64,000 nt of DNA from Avena insularis (Eukaryota > Streptophyta > Magnoliopsida > Poales > Poaceae), in NCBI GenBank assembly GCA_023614405.1, contig CM042694.1, positions 115,690,685-115,754,684 on the forward strand, given 5' to 3'. Numbering within the stretch: position 1 is the stretch's first letter; the number at the start of each line of letters is the position of its first letter. The notes beneath the pieces were generated by a model. The model was not told the origin of the DNA. It made no database searches and worked only from the letters and a program-made list of their open reading frames with translations. Below are positions 22,682-32,910 of the stretch, one piece after another. The translations under genes were made by a program, and so were the position numbers.

Positions 22682-23926
22682 CTAGGGGTAGAAGCACCGC
22701 AGATGTGCGACGTTCTAGGGGTTGGAGTATGCGACTCCGCTTTCAACGTCTTTTAGGCGATAGGCACCGCTAGGTATGACTTCGGAGATGTACGGCCCTT
22801 CCCAGGGGGACTCGAGCTTGAGGTTCCCGTGTTGCTTCAATCACAGGACCAGGTCTCCCTCGACGAAGGATCTTGGCTGTAATCTTGGACTGTGGTAGTT
22901 GCGTAGATTTTGCTGATAGATCGTGGATCTTTTGGCCGCAATCTCTCGTGCCTCGTCGAGAAGGTCTATTGAGTCTTCGAGTGCTAGGGAGGACTCCGCT
23001 TTGTTGTATGCTACCACCCGTGGGGCTTTGTAGCGTATTTCCGCAGGGAGCACTGCTTTAGCGCCATGTACCATGAAGAAAGGGGTGTAGCCTGTAGCGC
23101 TGTTTGGCGTCGTGCGCAGGCTCCATAGTATGGATTGCAGTTCGTCAGGCCAGCAACCGGTGGCTCTTGCGAGCGATCGCAGGAGCCTTTTCTTGATTCC
23201 GTTGGCCTTTTCGACTTGACCGTTGGTATGTGGATGCGAGACTGAGGCATAGCTGATGTTAATCCCAAGATCGTCGTAGAAGTCTTGAAATTCTTTCAAG
23301 GTGAAGTTCGTGCCGTTGTCGGTGATGATGCTATGTGGCACCCCGAAGCTGAAGACGATGGATTTGAAGAACTTGACGGCAGTTGAGCCTGTTTGCTCCA
23401 TTAGTGGCATAGCTTCAATCCACTTGGTGAACTTGTCGACTGCGACCAGAAGATAGACTTATCCTCCAGGTGCGGATTTTGGCAGTTTTCCTACCATGTC
23501 GAGTCCCCATTGCGCAAAGGGCCAGGCTATCGGTATTGGCCTGAGTTCTGTGCCTGGTGCGTGCGGTTCGTCTGCGAACCATTGGCAGGCATTGCATTTT
23601 TGGACAATGTCCTTGGCATCCTTTAGCGCTGTTGGCCAGTAGAATCCTGCTCGTAGAGCTTTGGCTACAAGAGCGCGACTGCCCGCATGGTGGCCGCAGG
23701 TCCCTTCGTGTATTTCGAGTAGTATGGCCTTGCCTTCTCCGTTGGGGACGCACCGTTGCAGTACCTCCATGATGCTCTTTTTGTAAAGCTCACCGTTGAT
23801 AAGAGTGAAAGCTTTGGACCGCCGTGCTATGTGGCGAGCGTCCGTTGGGTCTTCCGGCAGTCTTTTGCTTAGTAGGTACATGATGTACGGTTGAGTCCAT
23901 GTGGACTCGATCATCATAACCTCCAT
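22682..23926 (-). pseudogene. pol: Gypsy integrase (zinc-binding, catalytic core, C-terminus)
   Basis: Reading right to left, an H2C2 zinc-binding module (HEGTCGHH ... CNACQ) leads into the rve core with Asp in WGLDMVGK, Asp in TDNGTNF and Glu in NGQVEKANG, so the DDE triad is kept. The C-terminal part continues past 22841 (SPWEGPY, then NVAHLRCFYP) to the normal end at 22682. Breaks are TAA at 23459-23461, TGA at 22841-22843 and TAG at 22715-22717, all in one frame. The enzyme would insert element cDNA into chromosomes. It is the last pol domain, after RNase H, as in Ty3-Gypsy. Confidence 0.9.
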
Positions 23927-24630
23927 GGGGCTTTAGAGTCCCGTGGAGTGCTCGTCGTTGTCGACTTCCGTTGGATCTTTAGGAGGCGTAGCCCCCGTGT
24001 CCTCCTTGAGAGTCTTTGGTTTGATGGAGCGTTCGCATATTTGCTCGAGGAAAACTCCAGGTGGTACTGGCGCGCAGGTGGAGCCGATGTTTGCGAGTGC
24101 GTCTGCTTCCTCATTGCTTTCGCGACTGATGTGGCGTAGCTCGAACCGTCGAAGTCTCTCTCGAATTCGTCGTAGAGGTTGCGATAAGCGATCATGTTGT
24201 CACTGAGTGCGTCGCACTCGTTCATTGTTTGGTTGACCACGAGCTTGGAGTCGCCGTAGATAAGGAGCCGCTTTGCATCGCAGGCTTTGGCCATCCTCAT
24301 CCCATGGAGAAGAGCTTTGTATTCTGCTTCGTTGTTGGATGCCGTGAACTGCATTCGCAGAACATATTGCATCTTGCCGCCTTGTGGTGATGTCAGTATG
24401 ACTCCCGCTCCGGCTCCTTCCTTGAGATTGGATCCATCGAAGTGCATTGTCCATAGATAGGACATGTCCGGTTTACCGGGGAGTTGGTTTTCCATCCAAT
24501 GCACGAGGAAGTCCAGTAGCACTTGCGATTTGATTGCGCTGCGCTGCTCATACGTGATGTCTCGTGGAGACAATTCGATTCCCCAGAAAGCAGCTCGCTC
24601 GGTGGCGAATATGACGTTTTCGGTGTTCAC
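23914..24630 (-). pseudogene. pol: Gypsy RNase H domain and connection region
   Basis: It begins with the post-RT connection (WGIELSPRDITYEQRSAIKS) and continues into RNase H with MHFDGS, the NNEAEYKALLHGM block and GDSKLVVNQ, which carry the expected acidic residues. It degrades the RNA strand of RNA-DNA hybrids. The segment should be preceded by about 250 or more residues of reverse transcriptase, but none is present. The frame becomes degenerate after about residue 165, before the integrase. Confidence 0.85.
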
Positions 24631-24640
24631 GGAGGAATTC
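24625..24640 (-). other. Deletion junction removing the Gypsy reverse transcriptase core
   Basis: On the minus strand the protease-RT linker (ALIEFLRE) meets the RNase H connection within a few bases, with a frame change. No RT fingers, palm or catalytic YxDD motif is found on either strand within the element. Confidence 0.7.
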
Positions 24641-25213
24641 GATGAGCGCGAGTTCCTATGTGGAACCCAAGTTGTTGGCGATGAGTGTCGTCTTTGTCGA
24701 ATCTGTTGGATGGACCTGGACGGTTTTGGTGTTGGCGGTGGAGTCGAAAGATTGATCGCGTCCGCTGGGCTTTGTTATAGGGGGAGGCTGTTGTCTGTTG
24801 ACTCCCGGAGCTGGGCCAATTCTTCCTGCATTCCAAAGGTTTGGGAGATTCTGTTGAATTCCCTGTCACAGCTGTCCGATTTCTCGAAGCTTCCTCTGAT
24901 GGTGATGACGCCGTGAGGTCCTGGCATTTTCAGCTACAAGTATGCATAATGTGGCACAGCCATAAATCTGGCGAAAGCGACGTGCCCGAGGATGCAATGG
25001 TACTGCGACGGCCAATCGACGACTTCAAACTCCAGGCGTTCTCGTCGCAAATTTGCTAGTGTGCCGAATATGACGTCTAGGTCTATTTTCCCCAGCGGGT
25101 AAACGCCTTTGGCTGGCACGATCCCATGAAACGTGGTTGCGAAAGGATCCAGACATGAGGCTGGGATTCGCATGGCGCGTAGGGTTCTTGCGAACATCAG
25201 GTTGATTCCGCTG
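24641..25213 (-). pseudogene. pol: Gypsy aspartic protease and protease-RT linker
   Basis: Downstream of the active-site MDGG, the frame reads through FHGIVPAKGVYPLGKIDLDVIFG and FARFMAVPHYAYLK, the typical retropepsin region of Tat/RIRE2-like elements, then a linker (TDSTKTTLIANNLGS). A C-run on the plus strand at 25214-25219 carries one extra base relative to the frame, which separates the active-site motif from the rest of the domain. Confidence 0.75.
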
Positions 25214-27819
25214 CCCCCCGTCCATAAAGACGCGACTCATCTCGTATCTGCCAATTTGAGCTTCTAATACTAGTGGCGAGTGCCCGGGATGTGGGACGCT
25301 CCGCGGGTGGTCTGTTTTGTCGAATGCGATAAAGGTGCCAGCCCTGCTGAGGTACTCAAGGGTAGGCGGTGGCGAGTGCATCGCCAGGTTGATTTGTCGA
25401 GTGATCGACTTCTGCTCCCTGTTGGATGGGCGGCCCTTCTGGATCATATTCATGTTGCCGCGTGGTTGCGGGTAGTGTTCTCCACCGTTGTTTGGTGCAG
25501 GAGCCACCGTAGGCGGTGATGGCCCAGGTGGTGGTGGTGGTGCTCCGTGGGCTATGGCGGCAGGTGCGGGTCCGTAACCTTGATTGATCACGTCACGATT
25601 CATTTTGGCCAGCCCTTCGTGTAGCTTGAGGAACTCGCGGCAATACTTTAGGAGGTGGCTGGACATTTTCTTGCCGTCGTGCTTGTCGATGTAGAAGTGC
25701 ACGTTGCATGGCCCAGACAGTTTATCCTGGATGGAAATCCCAGGTGCTTCGGTACATCGCTGCCATACTTGTGTGGTTTTTCAGCTGTCACTGTATCCAC
25801 CACTTCGATATCCGTTGCCGCGGTAGTTGTCGTCGCGTTTGTCGGCGTAACCGGCAGCGACCATGTCGACTTCCTCATGGTCCTCGTAGCCGCGGTGGCG
25901 TCATTTCCCCCGGCGGTCGCGTCTGCGCCCGAGGTCGTCGTCGTCGTCAGAGTAGGTGCGGTTTTTCACCGAGTCCTCTCTATCAGCCCACTTATTTGCT
26001 ATGTCCATTAGGTGGTCTATTGTTTTGGGTTTTTAGCGACCCAATTCTTCCCTGAGTTCCATGCGACATACTCCTCTATTGAAGGCGTCGATTGCGCGAT
26101 CTTCCGAGATATCCTTGGCGGAGTTCTTGATGATGGACCACCTTTGGATGTACGAGCGCAGCGACTCGCCTGATCTTTGGTGGCAGCTTCTTAGCTCTTC
26201 GATTGACGCGGGCCTCTTATAGGTGCCTTTGAAGTTGCACACAAAACTATAGACCAACTCCTCCAACTGCGGATGGAGCCATTTGGGAGGTTGTTGAGCC
26301 ATGCGCGGGCAGCTCCTTGCAACTGTAGCTAAAGGCATTGCATCGATGTAGTTGTGTTTCCACCGTGCAATCGAACGGAGGATATGTGATACTCCAACCA
26401 GATCTTCGGGTCCTGAAGCCTGTCGAATTTCGGGTTCTCCGAGGGAAGCTCAAACCCTTTAGGCATTCGCTTCTGCCTTATGGCTCTACTGAAACATCTT
26501 GCGCCGCTGAGTTCTACATCGTCATCTTCGGAGTCGGTCGAGCGAGCGCGTCTGGCGTGCATCTTGTCGACTTTGCACTGCGTGATATCGTCGCGCGTGT
26601 CGTAGTTGCGATCGCTCCGTCGTGAACGACGTCGTCGTGGCAGATCGTGACTCTTGTCACTCGAAGAGTGCGAAGAGTAGCGACTGGGCAGAGCTTTGTC
26701 TTTCTTTGGTTCTAGTGTCGCCTCCTTGCCGAGGGCTGCTTCGACCATCCCCAAGCCGACGATCGTAGAATGATGCATGGTGGCTCTAGGATCTCCAGCC
26801 GGTGGCTGGTTGTTGAGGAGGTACATTGGTACCGCTATTACCACGGCTTGCGCTGTTTTAGGGAGCACATTGCCTCATGTGTCTACCGTCATGGTCAAGA
26901 AGTCGAGGATTTTTGCGGCTTCTTCTCGCTCCGCCTCAGTGAGATGAGCCAACCGCGAACGATGCTTGGTAGGTGGCTTGTTGTTTGTCCTAGAGGAGGA
27001 TCCCCTGATGGATGATAGCGCAGCTTGCTGGATGCTTGATTCATCGGCAAGTCACCGACATTCGTTCAGTTCGGCGATCACTCGCTATTGGCGTTTGTAC
27101 TCCTCCTTGAGTAGCCAGTGGTAGCCCATCAGCAGGTTCTGCGATGCGTTCTAGGGTAGAGGATTGCCCCGTAGAGCTTCGTGACAACAAGCCCACTCGT
27201 CGTTGTTGATCCTAAGCAACAGACGCTGCTCGTTCTGCTCCTCCTCCGTGAGAGGCGGGTTTCCTCCGTTGTTGACGGGCGTGTCGCCGCCGTTGTTGAG
27301 CGCTGGGTTGCCACCGTTGGGAGGACTAGTGTTTGGTACTGGGTTACCATTATTGTCGCGATTGACGCTGGTGTCGCCGACGTTAACGACATCACACATT
27401 TAGCGGTTGGGAGCGTGGCTGCTTCCACAACTTTCAGATCCAGAGCCGTAGGCTTCTTCCTCCGTAGCCATGTCGCCTAGATCGGTATTGCGACTGCTGT
27501 CGCTTTCGGTACCTCCGACTGTTGTCGTGACATCGAGTTCGCTCAGAGTTTTGTCGGGCAGCAGGAACCATGTCGCCGGAGCAATCGCAGTGGTGATGGG
27601 CTGACCAGGGAGGCGAAGCGTGCCGATCTGGCCAACTTGGAAGCATAAGCTCCCGATCGCCATGCCGATTCCGTCTCCTACAGACTCAAAATCCTGGCGG
27701 GTCGCAGGCGAGTGGACGATGAAGTCGAAGGCGCCAAAGAGAAGTTGGATCTCTGATGTTGCAGAGTTGTAGATCGCATTTGATGGGGCTGAAGAAGCCG
27801 CAACATCAGCACTCCCAGT
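25214..27819 (-). pseudogene. gag: Gypsy gag region and N-terminal protease
   Basis: The clearest part is a Retrotrans_gag capsid domain at 26033-26338 (LEELVYSFVCNFKGTYKRP, then SGESLRSYIQRW). It is preceded by an Arg/Ser-rich charged region (26329-26868) and a low-complexity Asn/Gly/Pro segment (about 27151-27399). A Gly/Pro-rich and protease N-terminal stretch (25214-25702) ends in FMDGG. At least five frame changes or stops lie between 25214 and 27819, so no intact Gag is possible. The true start is unclear; an ATG on the minus strand near 27472 and the open frame through 27720 are candidates. Confidence 0.75.
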
Positions 27820-27820
27820 T

Positions 27821-27837
27821 CCCACAGACGGCGCCAA
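27821..27837 (-). other. Primer binding site of the Gypsy element
   Basis: On the minus strand the sequence TTGGCGCCGTCTGTGGG lies one base inside the 5' LTR. TTGGCGCC-type sites are usual for Tat-lineage Gypsy elements, and its position fixes the element's orientation. Confidence 0.8.
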
Positions 27838-27838
27838 T

Positions 27839-28329
27839 TGATGAGGGGTTAACTCATCAATGCCCATTGTTATGGACTTGGGTTTTGGAGAAGGAGGGAG
27901 AACTGGAGGTATATTTCGGCTAGCAAACAAGCACACAGGGACGCAAGGTTTACCCAGGTTCAGGCCTCGTAGAGGAACCTACTCCTGCTTGTCTGCTCTT
28001 GGAATTATCGAAGGAATCAAAGATTACAGGGGTGTGCAGATGCAATCTGGCGATGGTGTGGAAACTAGGGTTGCGAGAGTGTCCTCCTCGCTGCCCCCTC
28101 CTAGCCTTTATATAGATAGGCCAAGTCTCGGGTAGCAGTTCGAGTCGGTTACAAGTTAGGGTTTGACCCTTTTAAACTTTCTATGTTTGAACTATGTCTT
28201 GCGCTGCAAGTATTTTAAGTCTCCGTGAGTCACTCGAATCCGTTATTGGGCCTTGGGAAACATTGTGGGGTTCGACCAGGCTGGACCACATATGCTAGGC
28301 TCAAGTACCTGTAAGGTATGCCCACGTCA
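27839..28329 (-). repeat. 5' LTR of the Gypsy element
   Basis: 491 bp, ends TG...CA. The boundary is set by divergence from the other LTR's flank, the primer site, and rejoining of TNP2 at 28330. Confidence 0.93.
28107..28114 (-). promoter_or_regulatory. TATA box of the Gypsy 5' LTR
   Basis: The minus strand reads TATATAAA in CTATATAAAGG, upstream of a C/G-rich leader. It is well placed to drive gag-pol. Confidence 0.6.
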
Positions 28330-28468
28330 AGAGGACAAAACAGACATGTGAGAAGATTATGATAAGTTTCATGAAATTCCGCCCATCGCAGTGGAGGATG
28401 TCCCAAGCATCCCGTTAAGTAAGGAAGATGTTCCATGGTTATGGACTAGAAGAAAACCCCAACACTAG
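28330..28468 (+). pseudogene. CACTA TNP2-type transposase, 3' end (after the Gypsy insertion)
   Basis: The DUF4216 tail resumes exactly at the Gypsy border (codons GAG GAC AAA ACA GAC) and runs to a terminal TAG at 28466-28468. One in-frame nonsense codon is present, TGA 28349-28351. The match of the reading frame across the 11.7 kb insertion supports a single disrupted gene. Confidence 0.85.
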
Positions 28469-28807
28469 ACGTGTGGATGTTGGTGATGTATAATAATGCA
28501 TTAAACCTTTATTTTTAATGATCTGCTTATATATATGGATATGAACTGTCTCGATCTCAATAGGTAGTATTGCAACTTGTTGTGGCCAACACCAAAGACA
28601 TTTAATAATATTAAAACGTAAAAATTAGTCATAATCATGTCTTGCCCTATAGTACACTACTTCAGGGTCAACTTCGGAATCATCATCATCGTTGCTAGTA
28701 GCACGCGGCTGGATCCTCAGCCCTTCCCCGACTTGTGCACAGGGAAACGGGGGAGGGGGCACCTGCCACTCCGGCCTCAGATTCACGACGCGCGGGGGAG
28801 GGGGATC
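28469..28807. other. Spacer between the convergent CACTA-2 genes
   Basis: AT-rich sequence with no supported frame, followed near 28690 by GC-rich sequence belonging to the 3' side of the minus-strand ORF. It is probably the shared 3' untranslated region. Confidence 0.5.
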
Positions 28808-29338
28808 CTAGATGACAACGCCGTTACGCCCTTGGCCTTGACCATCGCCACCATTCTTGTAGCTCTGCGGCTGGTGAAAGTGCGGGTACCGCAGGCGAGG
28901 ATGATCTCCCATGGCGATGTAGCGCATCACGCCGGCGATAGTCCGGTTCACGCACCACAGGTGATGGCCGGCTTCGTTGTGGTTCACTTGGGGCGGGCCG
29001 TCAGCCTCGTACCTGGCGATCTCCCTTTCCCGCCGGTTAGCGAAGAAGGCATTCCAGGTGCCGTAGTTGTCGGGATCCCAATGGGAATCCATCCGCTGCT
29101 CCGGCGTGAGCTCGAGGTAGAGGTGGTTCGTGATGGCCGCCTGGCAGGCCGAACCTTGAGGCACAGGAGGGACAGGAACCCCTCCAGTGCTCAGCATCCA
29201 GCCGGCGGGCAGCTGGTAACCCGGCGGGCATGGGTAGCTGGAGGCGCACAGCGCCTCGGTCTTCTTGATGGTCAGAAAGGCCTAGTAAATGGTATCCATT
29301 GTTGTGAGAGAGGAAGGTGTGGATGTGTGGCTGGCCAT
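28808..29338 (-). pseudogene. Minus-strand CACTA-2 accessory ORF of unknown function
   Basis: Reading right to left, ATG at 29336-29338 (MASHTSTPSS) opens a frame that is continuous to TAG 28808-28810, about 177 codons, except for one in-frame TAG at 29282-29284. It has Pro-rich N-terminal parts and a charged, Trp-containing middle (LELTPEQRMDSHWDPDNY, then FFANRRERE). I recognise this pattern as recurrent in grass CACTA elements but do not know a function or a named domain. It runs opposite to the transposase. The single break suggests recent decay. Confidence 0.6.
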
Positions 29339-29474
29339 GGCAGTCGGCCTAGATATAGAGGGAAATGGCGGGAAAACATGGAGGGAAGCGGGGGAAATTG
29401 TGGGAAAACATGGCGGGAAGCGGGGTCAAATGGTAGGAAAGCATTGCTGGCTCTGAGAATGTGGCGGGAATATC

Positions 29475-29509
29475 TTTAGTCTCGGTTGGTGGCTCCAACC
29501 GAGACTAAA
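29475..29509. repeat. Perfect inverted repeat, 15-bp arms (TTTAGTCTCGGTTGG)
   Basis: Arms at 29475-29489 and 29495-29509 are exact reverse complements separated by 5 bp. The motif is a variant of the CACTA subterminal TTTAGTCCCGGTT repeat. Confidence 0.85.
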
Positions 29510-29818
29510 GGCCCCCGAAATATCTTTTAGTCCCAGTTACTACATTTAGTATAAAATATTATATTTCTAATGGGTAGATTATTTTTAGTGAATATTTTGG
29601 TATATTATATTATTTTTCTGTTTTTAAATAATAAAATATGTTTTTTCCAACATTTATACTAAATGTTTGTTAAACAATAAATTATTTCATTTAAGTTGTA
29701 TAACAGAGTATGATAATAGATTTAAATTATAGATCTTCTTTTTCTGAAATTTTTGATATATAATACATAATTTTCTGAAAATTATACACCAGTTTTCATT
29801 TTGGCGCCAAAAAAACCC
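29510..29818. other. AT-rich spacer between two hairpin motifs
   Basis: Highly AT-rich, with no frame and no recognisable transposon ends. A single TTTTAGTCCCAGTT motif lies near 29523. Confidence 0.6.
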
Positions 29819-29985
29819 TTTAGCCCCGGTTTTTTATGTAATAACAAACCAGGGCTAAAGGGATTACAAACCGGGGCTAAAGGGATATGCCCCGCGCGCG
29901 AAAAGCGGAGGCCGAAAACCCTTTAGCCCCGGTTTGTAGTACAAACCAAACTGGGGCTAAATGGTACCCTTTAGTCCCGTTTTGT
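29819..29985. repeat. Cluster of CACTA subterminal-type repeats with a 19-bp perfect inverted repeat
   Basis: Several copies of TTTAGCCCCGGTTTGT and its complement occur. Arms 29866-29884 and 29919-29937 are exact reverse complements (CCCTTTAGCCCCGGTTTGT). Such repeats are transposase binding sites in CACTA ends; here they sit directly upstream of a promoter. Confidence 0.8.
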
Positions 29986-29987
29986 AG

Positions 29988-29995
29988 TATAAATA
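29988..29995 (+). promoter_or_regulatory. TATA box upstream of the CACTA-2 second gene
   Basis: TATAAATA follows the subterminal repeat cluster and precedes a GC-rich 5' leader and an ATG at 30090. This is consistent with a promoter controlled by transposase-bound repeats. Confidence 0.6.
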
Positions 29996-30089
29996 CCACC
30001 CCCCACCCCGGTTCCTGATACGACCCGGAGAGCCCCCATATTCATCTTCCCCGACGAACCGCGCGCCTCCCGTGGAGAAATCGCGCGCC

Positions 30090-30311
30090 ATGAAGGAGCT
30101 CGCCATGGAAGAGGCCGCCGCCCGCGCCCGAGGAGAGACGAGTCGCCGCCTGCCGCGCCCGTGTGGAGGAGCTCGTGCCGCCACCATTCGTCCCGCCGCA
30201 CCAAGGAGAAACTCGCCCCCGCCCGCCGCGCCCGAGGAGAAACTCGCTGCACCGCCCGCCACGCCCATGGAGAGCTCGCCACCGCCGCCCGCGCCCTCTG
30301 CCGCCCCTATA
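30090..30311 (+). CDS. Small Ala/Pro/Arg-rich first exon of the CACTA-2 second gene (uncertain)
   Basis: ATG 30090 opens about 74 codons of acidic then Pro/Ala-rich sequence (MKELAMEEAAARARGE). It ends at a good splice donor (TATAG|GTGAGG at 30312). If unspliced, the frame stops at TAA 30333-30335. The composition is low complexity, so it could be an untranslated exon instead. I do not recognise a family. Confidence 0.4.
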
Positions 30312-30820
30312 GGTGAGGTCGATCTCTCGATTTAATTAGTTTATTAGGTTATAGTTAGTTTAGGTTTAGGGCATGTTTAATGCTAGACGAACTAAACGCT
30401 TAGGTGATTTAAAAAAAATGCGTACGGAAAAGAAAACCAGACGAGCGCTCGATGATCCTAGCGTCCACTCTTAACACCCGTAGTGTAAATGCCCTTATAG
30501 TTAGTATAGGTTAGGCATGTATTAGGTTTATAGTTAATTAGTTCAGGTTTATTAGGGCATGTATTAGGTTTATTAGGGCATGTATAATGCCGAACAGGGC
30601 CTGTGTTAGCTAGTTAGGGTTAGTTAGTTTTAGGGCAAATACTTAGTTAATTAGGTTGAGTTTAGTTAGTCTTAGGTTTAGGTTTAGTGTTAGGGAAATT
30701 ACTTAGTGATTTAGGTTATGGGTTTAATTTAGTGTTTAGGGCCAGGGTTTAGATTATGATTTATTTTAGGGGTTTAATTTAGTGTTTATGTTTTATGATT
30801 GTTTAAGCTATGATTTAGTT
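30312..30820 (+). other. Probable intron, TTAGGTTTAG-rich
   Basis: AT-rich with many irregular TTAGG/TTTAG motifs. It follows a consensus donor and precedes the next coding-like block, and I see no gene in it. Confidence 0.45.
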
Positions 30821-30854
30821 ATGCCGCATCCTCGTCGTCCACTCGGCGGCAACG

Positions 30855-32910
30855 ATGGAGTACTGGGCTCCTCTGGATGACCGAGCCTAGGCACTGCCGG
30901 GCACGCACTTGGAGGTGCTACCTACCAGGACTCGTAGCTTAGTGAGGAATCTGGGTATCTTCGTCGACCCGGAGCTTCTTTGATGGCGGCCGCGAGGTCC
31001 GGGAGCGTTGCAGAGGGAGACGGCCTCCAAGGAGGCGGTACGTCGTCGTGGCAGGGAGGAGGATGAGCACGTCCGCCGGTATATGGTGGTTTTGGATTTC
31101 AGGTTTGTTGGAGATATGCCCAAGAGGCAATAATAAAAGTGGTTATTATTATATCTTTGTGTTTATGATGAATGTTTACATCCCATGCTATAATTGTATT
31201 ATAAGGAAACACTAATACATGTGTGTTTTGTAAACATAAAAGAGTCCCTAGTAAGCCTCTTATGGAACTAGATTGTTGATTAATTGATGATCATGGTTTC
31301 CTGATCATGGACATTGGATGTCATTAATAATAAGGTTATATCATTAGGACAATGATGTGATGGACACACACCCATAGTAAGCGTAGCATAAGATCAAGTC
31401 ATTAAGTTCGTATTGCTATAAGCTTTCAAATGCATAGTAACCTAATCCTTCGACCATGAGGTTATGTTAATCACCATCACCGGATGGGTACTTTGATGAC
31501 ATCGAACACCGCTTCGTAACTGGGTGGTTATAAAGGTGTCATTGGGTATTCTGAAAGTATGTGTTGAAGCGCATGGACCAAGATTGGGATTTGTCCATCC
31601 ATACGACGGATAGATATGCTCTGGGCCCTCTCGGTGGAATGCCATCTAGTTAGCTTGCAAGCATGTGACTAGGTCACAAGGGATGACATAACATGGAACG
31701 AGTAAAGGGTACTTCTCAGTAACGAGGTAGAACTAGGTATGGAGATGCCGACGATCAAACCTCGGATAAGTAGAATATCGCATGACAAAGGGAATTGGTT
31801 TTGTATGAAAATGGTTCTATCGATCACGAAGTCATCGTTGAGTATGTGGGAGCCATTATGGATCTCCAGATCCCGCTGATGGTTATTGATCGGAGAGGTG
31901 TCTTCATCATGTCTGCATATTCACGAACCGTAGGGTGACACACTTAAGGTTCGAAGTTGTTTCAAGTAGATATGGAATGTGCGTTGGAGACTGAATGTTG
32001 TTCGGAGTCTCGGATTGGGTTCGGGACATCACGAGGAGATCCAGAATTGTCCGGAGAATGAGATTCATATATTGGGGATCATTTTCTAAGTTAGGAAATG
32101 TTCCGGAGTATTTGTATGGGGATTCTAGAAGGTTTGAATGTTAGGAAGGTTCTAGGATATTTCTTGGAGTTTGCTTGAAAACCAAGAAAGGATCAAGGAG
32201 TCCTTGTGGGGCAAGACAAGGAGTCGTGGGGGAGGAGGACTCCACCCCCCACCCAATCCGCCGGGCCAGGTGGGAGGGGAGTCCTACTAGGACTCCCCCC
32301 CCCAAGGCGCCTCCCTCCGTTAAATAGAGGGTGGGCGCCACCCCTGTCCCTCCACTCCAAACCCTAGCTGTCGCCTCTCTCCTCCTCCTTCCCTCTGCTC
32401 AGGCTTAGGCGAAGCCCTACAGAATTCTCTACTCCACCACCACCACCACACCGTCGTGCTGCTAGGATTCTGTGGAGAAGATCTACTACCTCCGCTGCTC
32501 GCTGGAACAGGGAGAGGAAGGTCTGCTTCGACTCCGCACGTGTGACCGATCATGGAAGCGCCGCCTTTGGAAGGATCGTCCACACGATCTTTAGATCGGC
32601 AAGTGATTGACTACATCAACCACGAGATCCAATCTCGTAACGCTTTCGGATCTACGAGGGTTAGTACAGATCTATCTCGTTGCACATGTCTAATAGATTA
32701 GATCTTGGCTTTTATCTAGATTAGATCTGGGTTTTGTTCGTTCTTGCGGTAGAAATTTTTTGTTTTCCATGTTACGAACCCATCAAGGTTCTCTAATACC
32801 TAGCAGGATCTTCATGGATCTCACCCGAGCTATTCTACGGTGATGGTTCGTTATCTCTGGGTGTACACCTCCGACGGCTCAGGACCCGGCAGTCGATGTC
32901 GCTAGTTTGA
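30855..32910 (+). pseudogene. CACTA-2 ORF of unknown function, split by a solo LTR
   Basis: Part one (30855-31105) begins MEYWAPLDD and has LPTRTRSLVRNLGIFVDPE and a charged EEDEHVRRYMVV block. Part two (32786-32910) has SRIFMDLTRAIL and, after a frameshift, SLSLGVHLRRLRTRQS ending at TGA 32908-32910. The solo LTR at 31106-32785 separates them. TAG, TGA and frame changes make it non-functional. The blocks look like a conserved grass CACTA protein, with no function known to me. Confidence 0.5.
31106..32785 (+). mobile_element. Solo LTR of the Angela-like Copia family
   Basis: 1680 bp from TGTTGGAGATATGCCC to CCCATCA, the same family as 5875-7578 (about 5 changes in the first 210 bp by eye, more and several small deletions later). 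It is flanked by a perfect 5-bp target duplication, AGGTT at 31101-31105 and 32786-32790. No internal element sequence is present, so it arose by recombination between the two LTRs of a full element. Confidence 0.95.

Larger units (their letters stand above)
16648..28329 (-). mobile_element. Complete but defective Ty3-Gypsy element (Tat/Retand-RIRE2-like), minus orientation
   Basis: It has two 491-bp LTRs (16648-17138 and 27839-28329), a primer site at 27821-27837, gag-pro-RNaseH-integrase remnants on the minus strand, and an antisense gene on the plus strand between integrase and the 3' LTR. That arrangement is known from the Tat lineage. The imperfect target duplication is GGAGG (16643-16647) and AGAGG (28330-28334), one substitution apart. 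Removing the element and one repeat copy rejoins the TNP2 reading frame exactly, which confirms both ends. By eye 22 of 491 LTR positions differ (4.5%). Confidence 0.92.

Noticed and set aside
27129..27480. Plus-strand ORFs opposite the Gypsy gag N-terminus
   Set aside because: Shadow frames of the low-complexity Asn/Gly/Pro gag segment on the minus strand.
30312..30820. Interstitial telomeric repeat (TTTAGGG)
   Set aside because: Only isolated TTTAGGG copies within irregular TTAGG/TTTAG-rich DNA; no tandem run, and position fits an intron.
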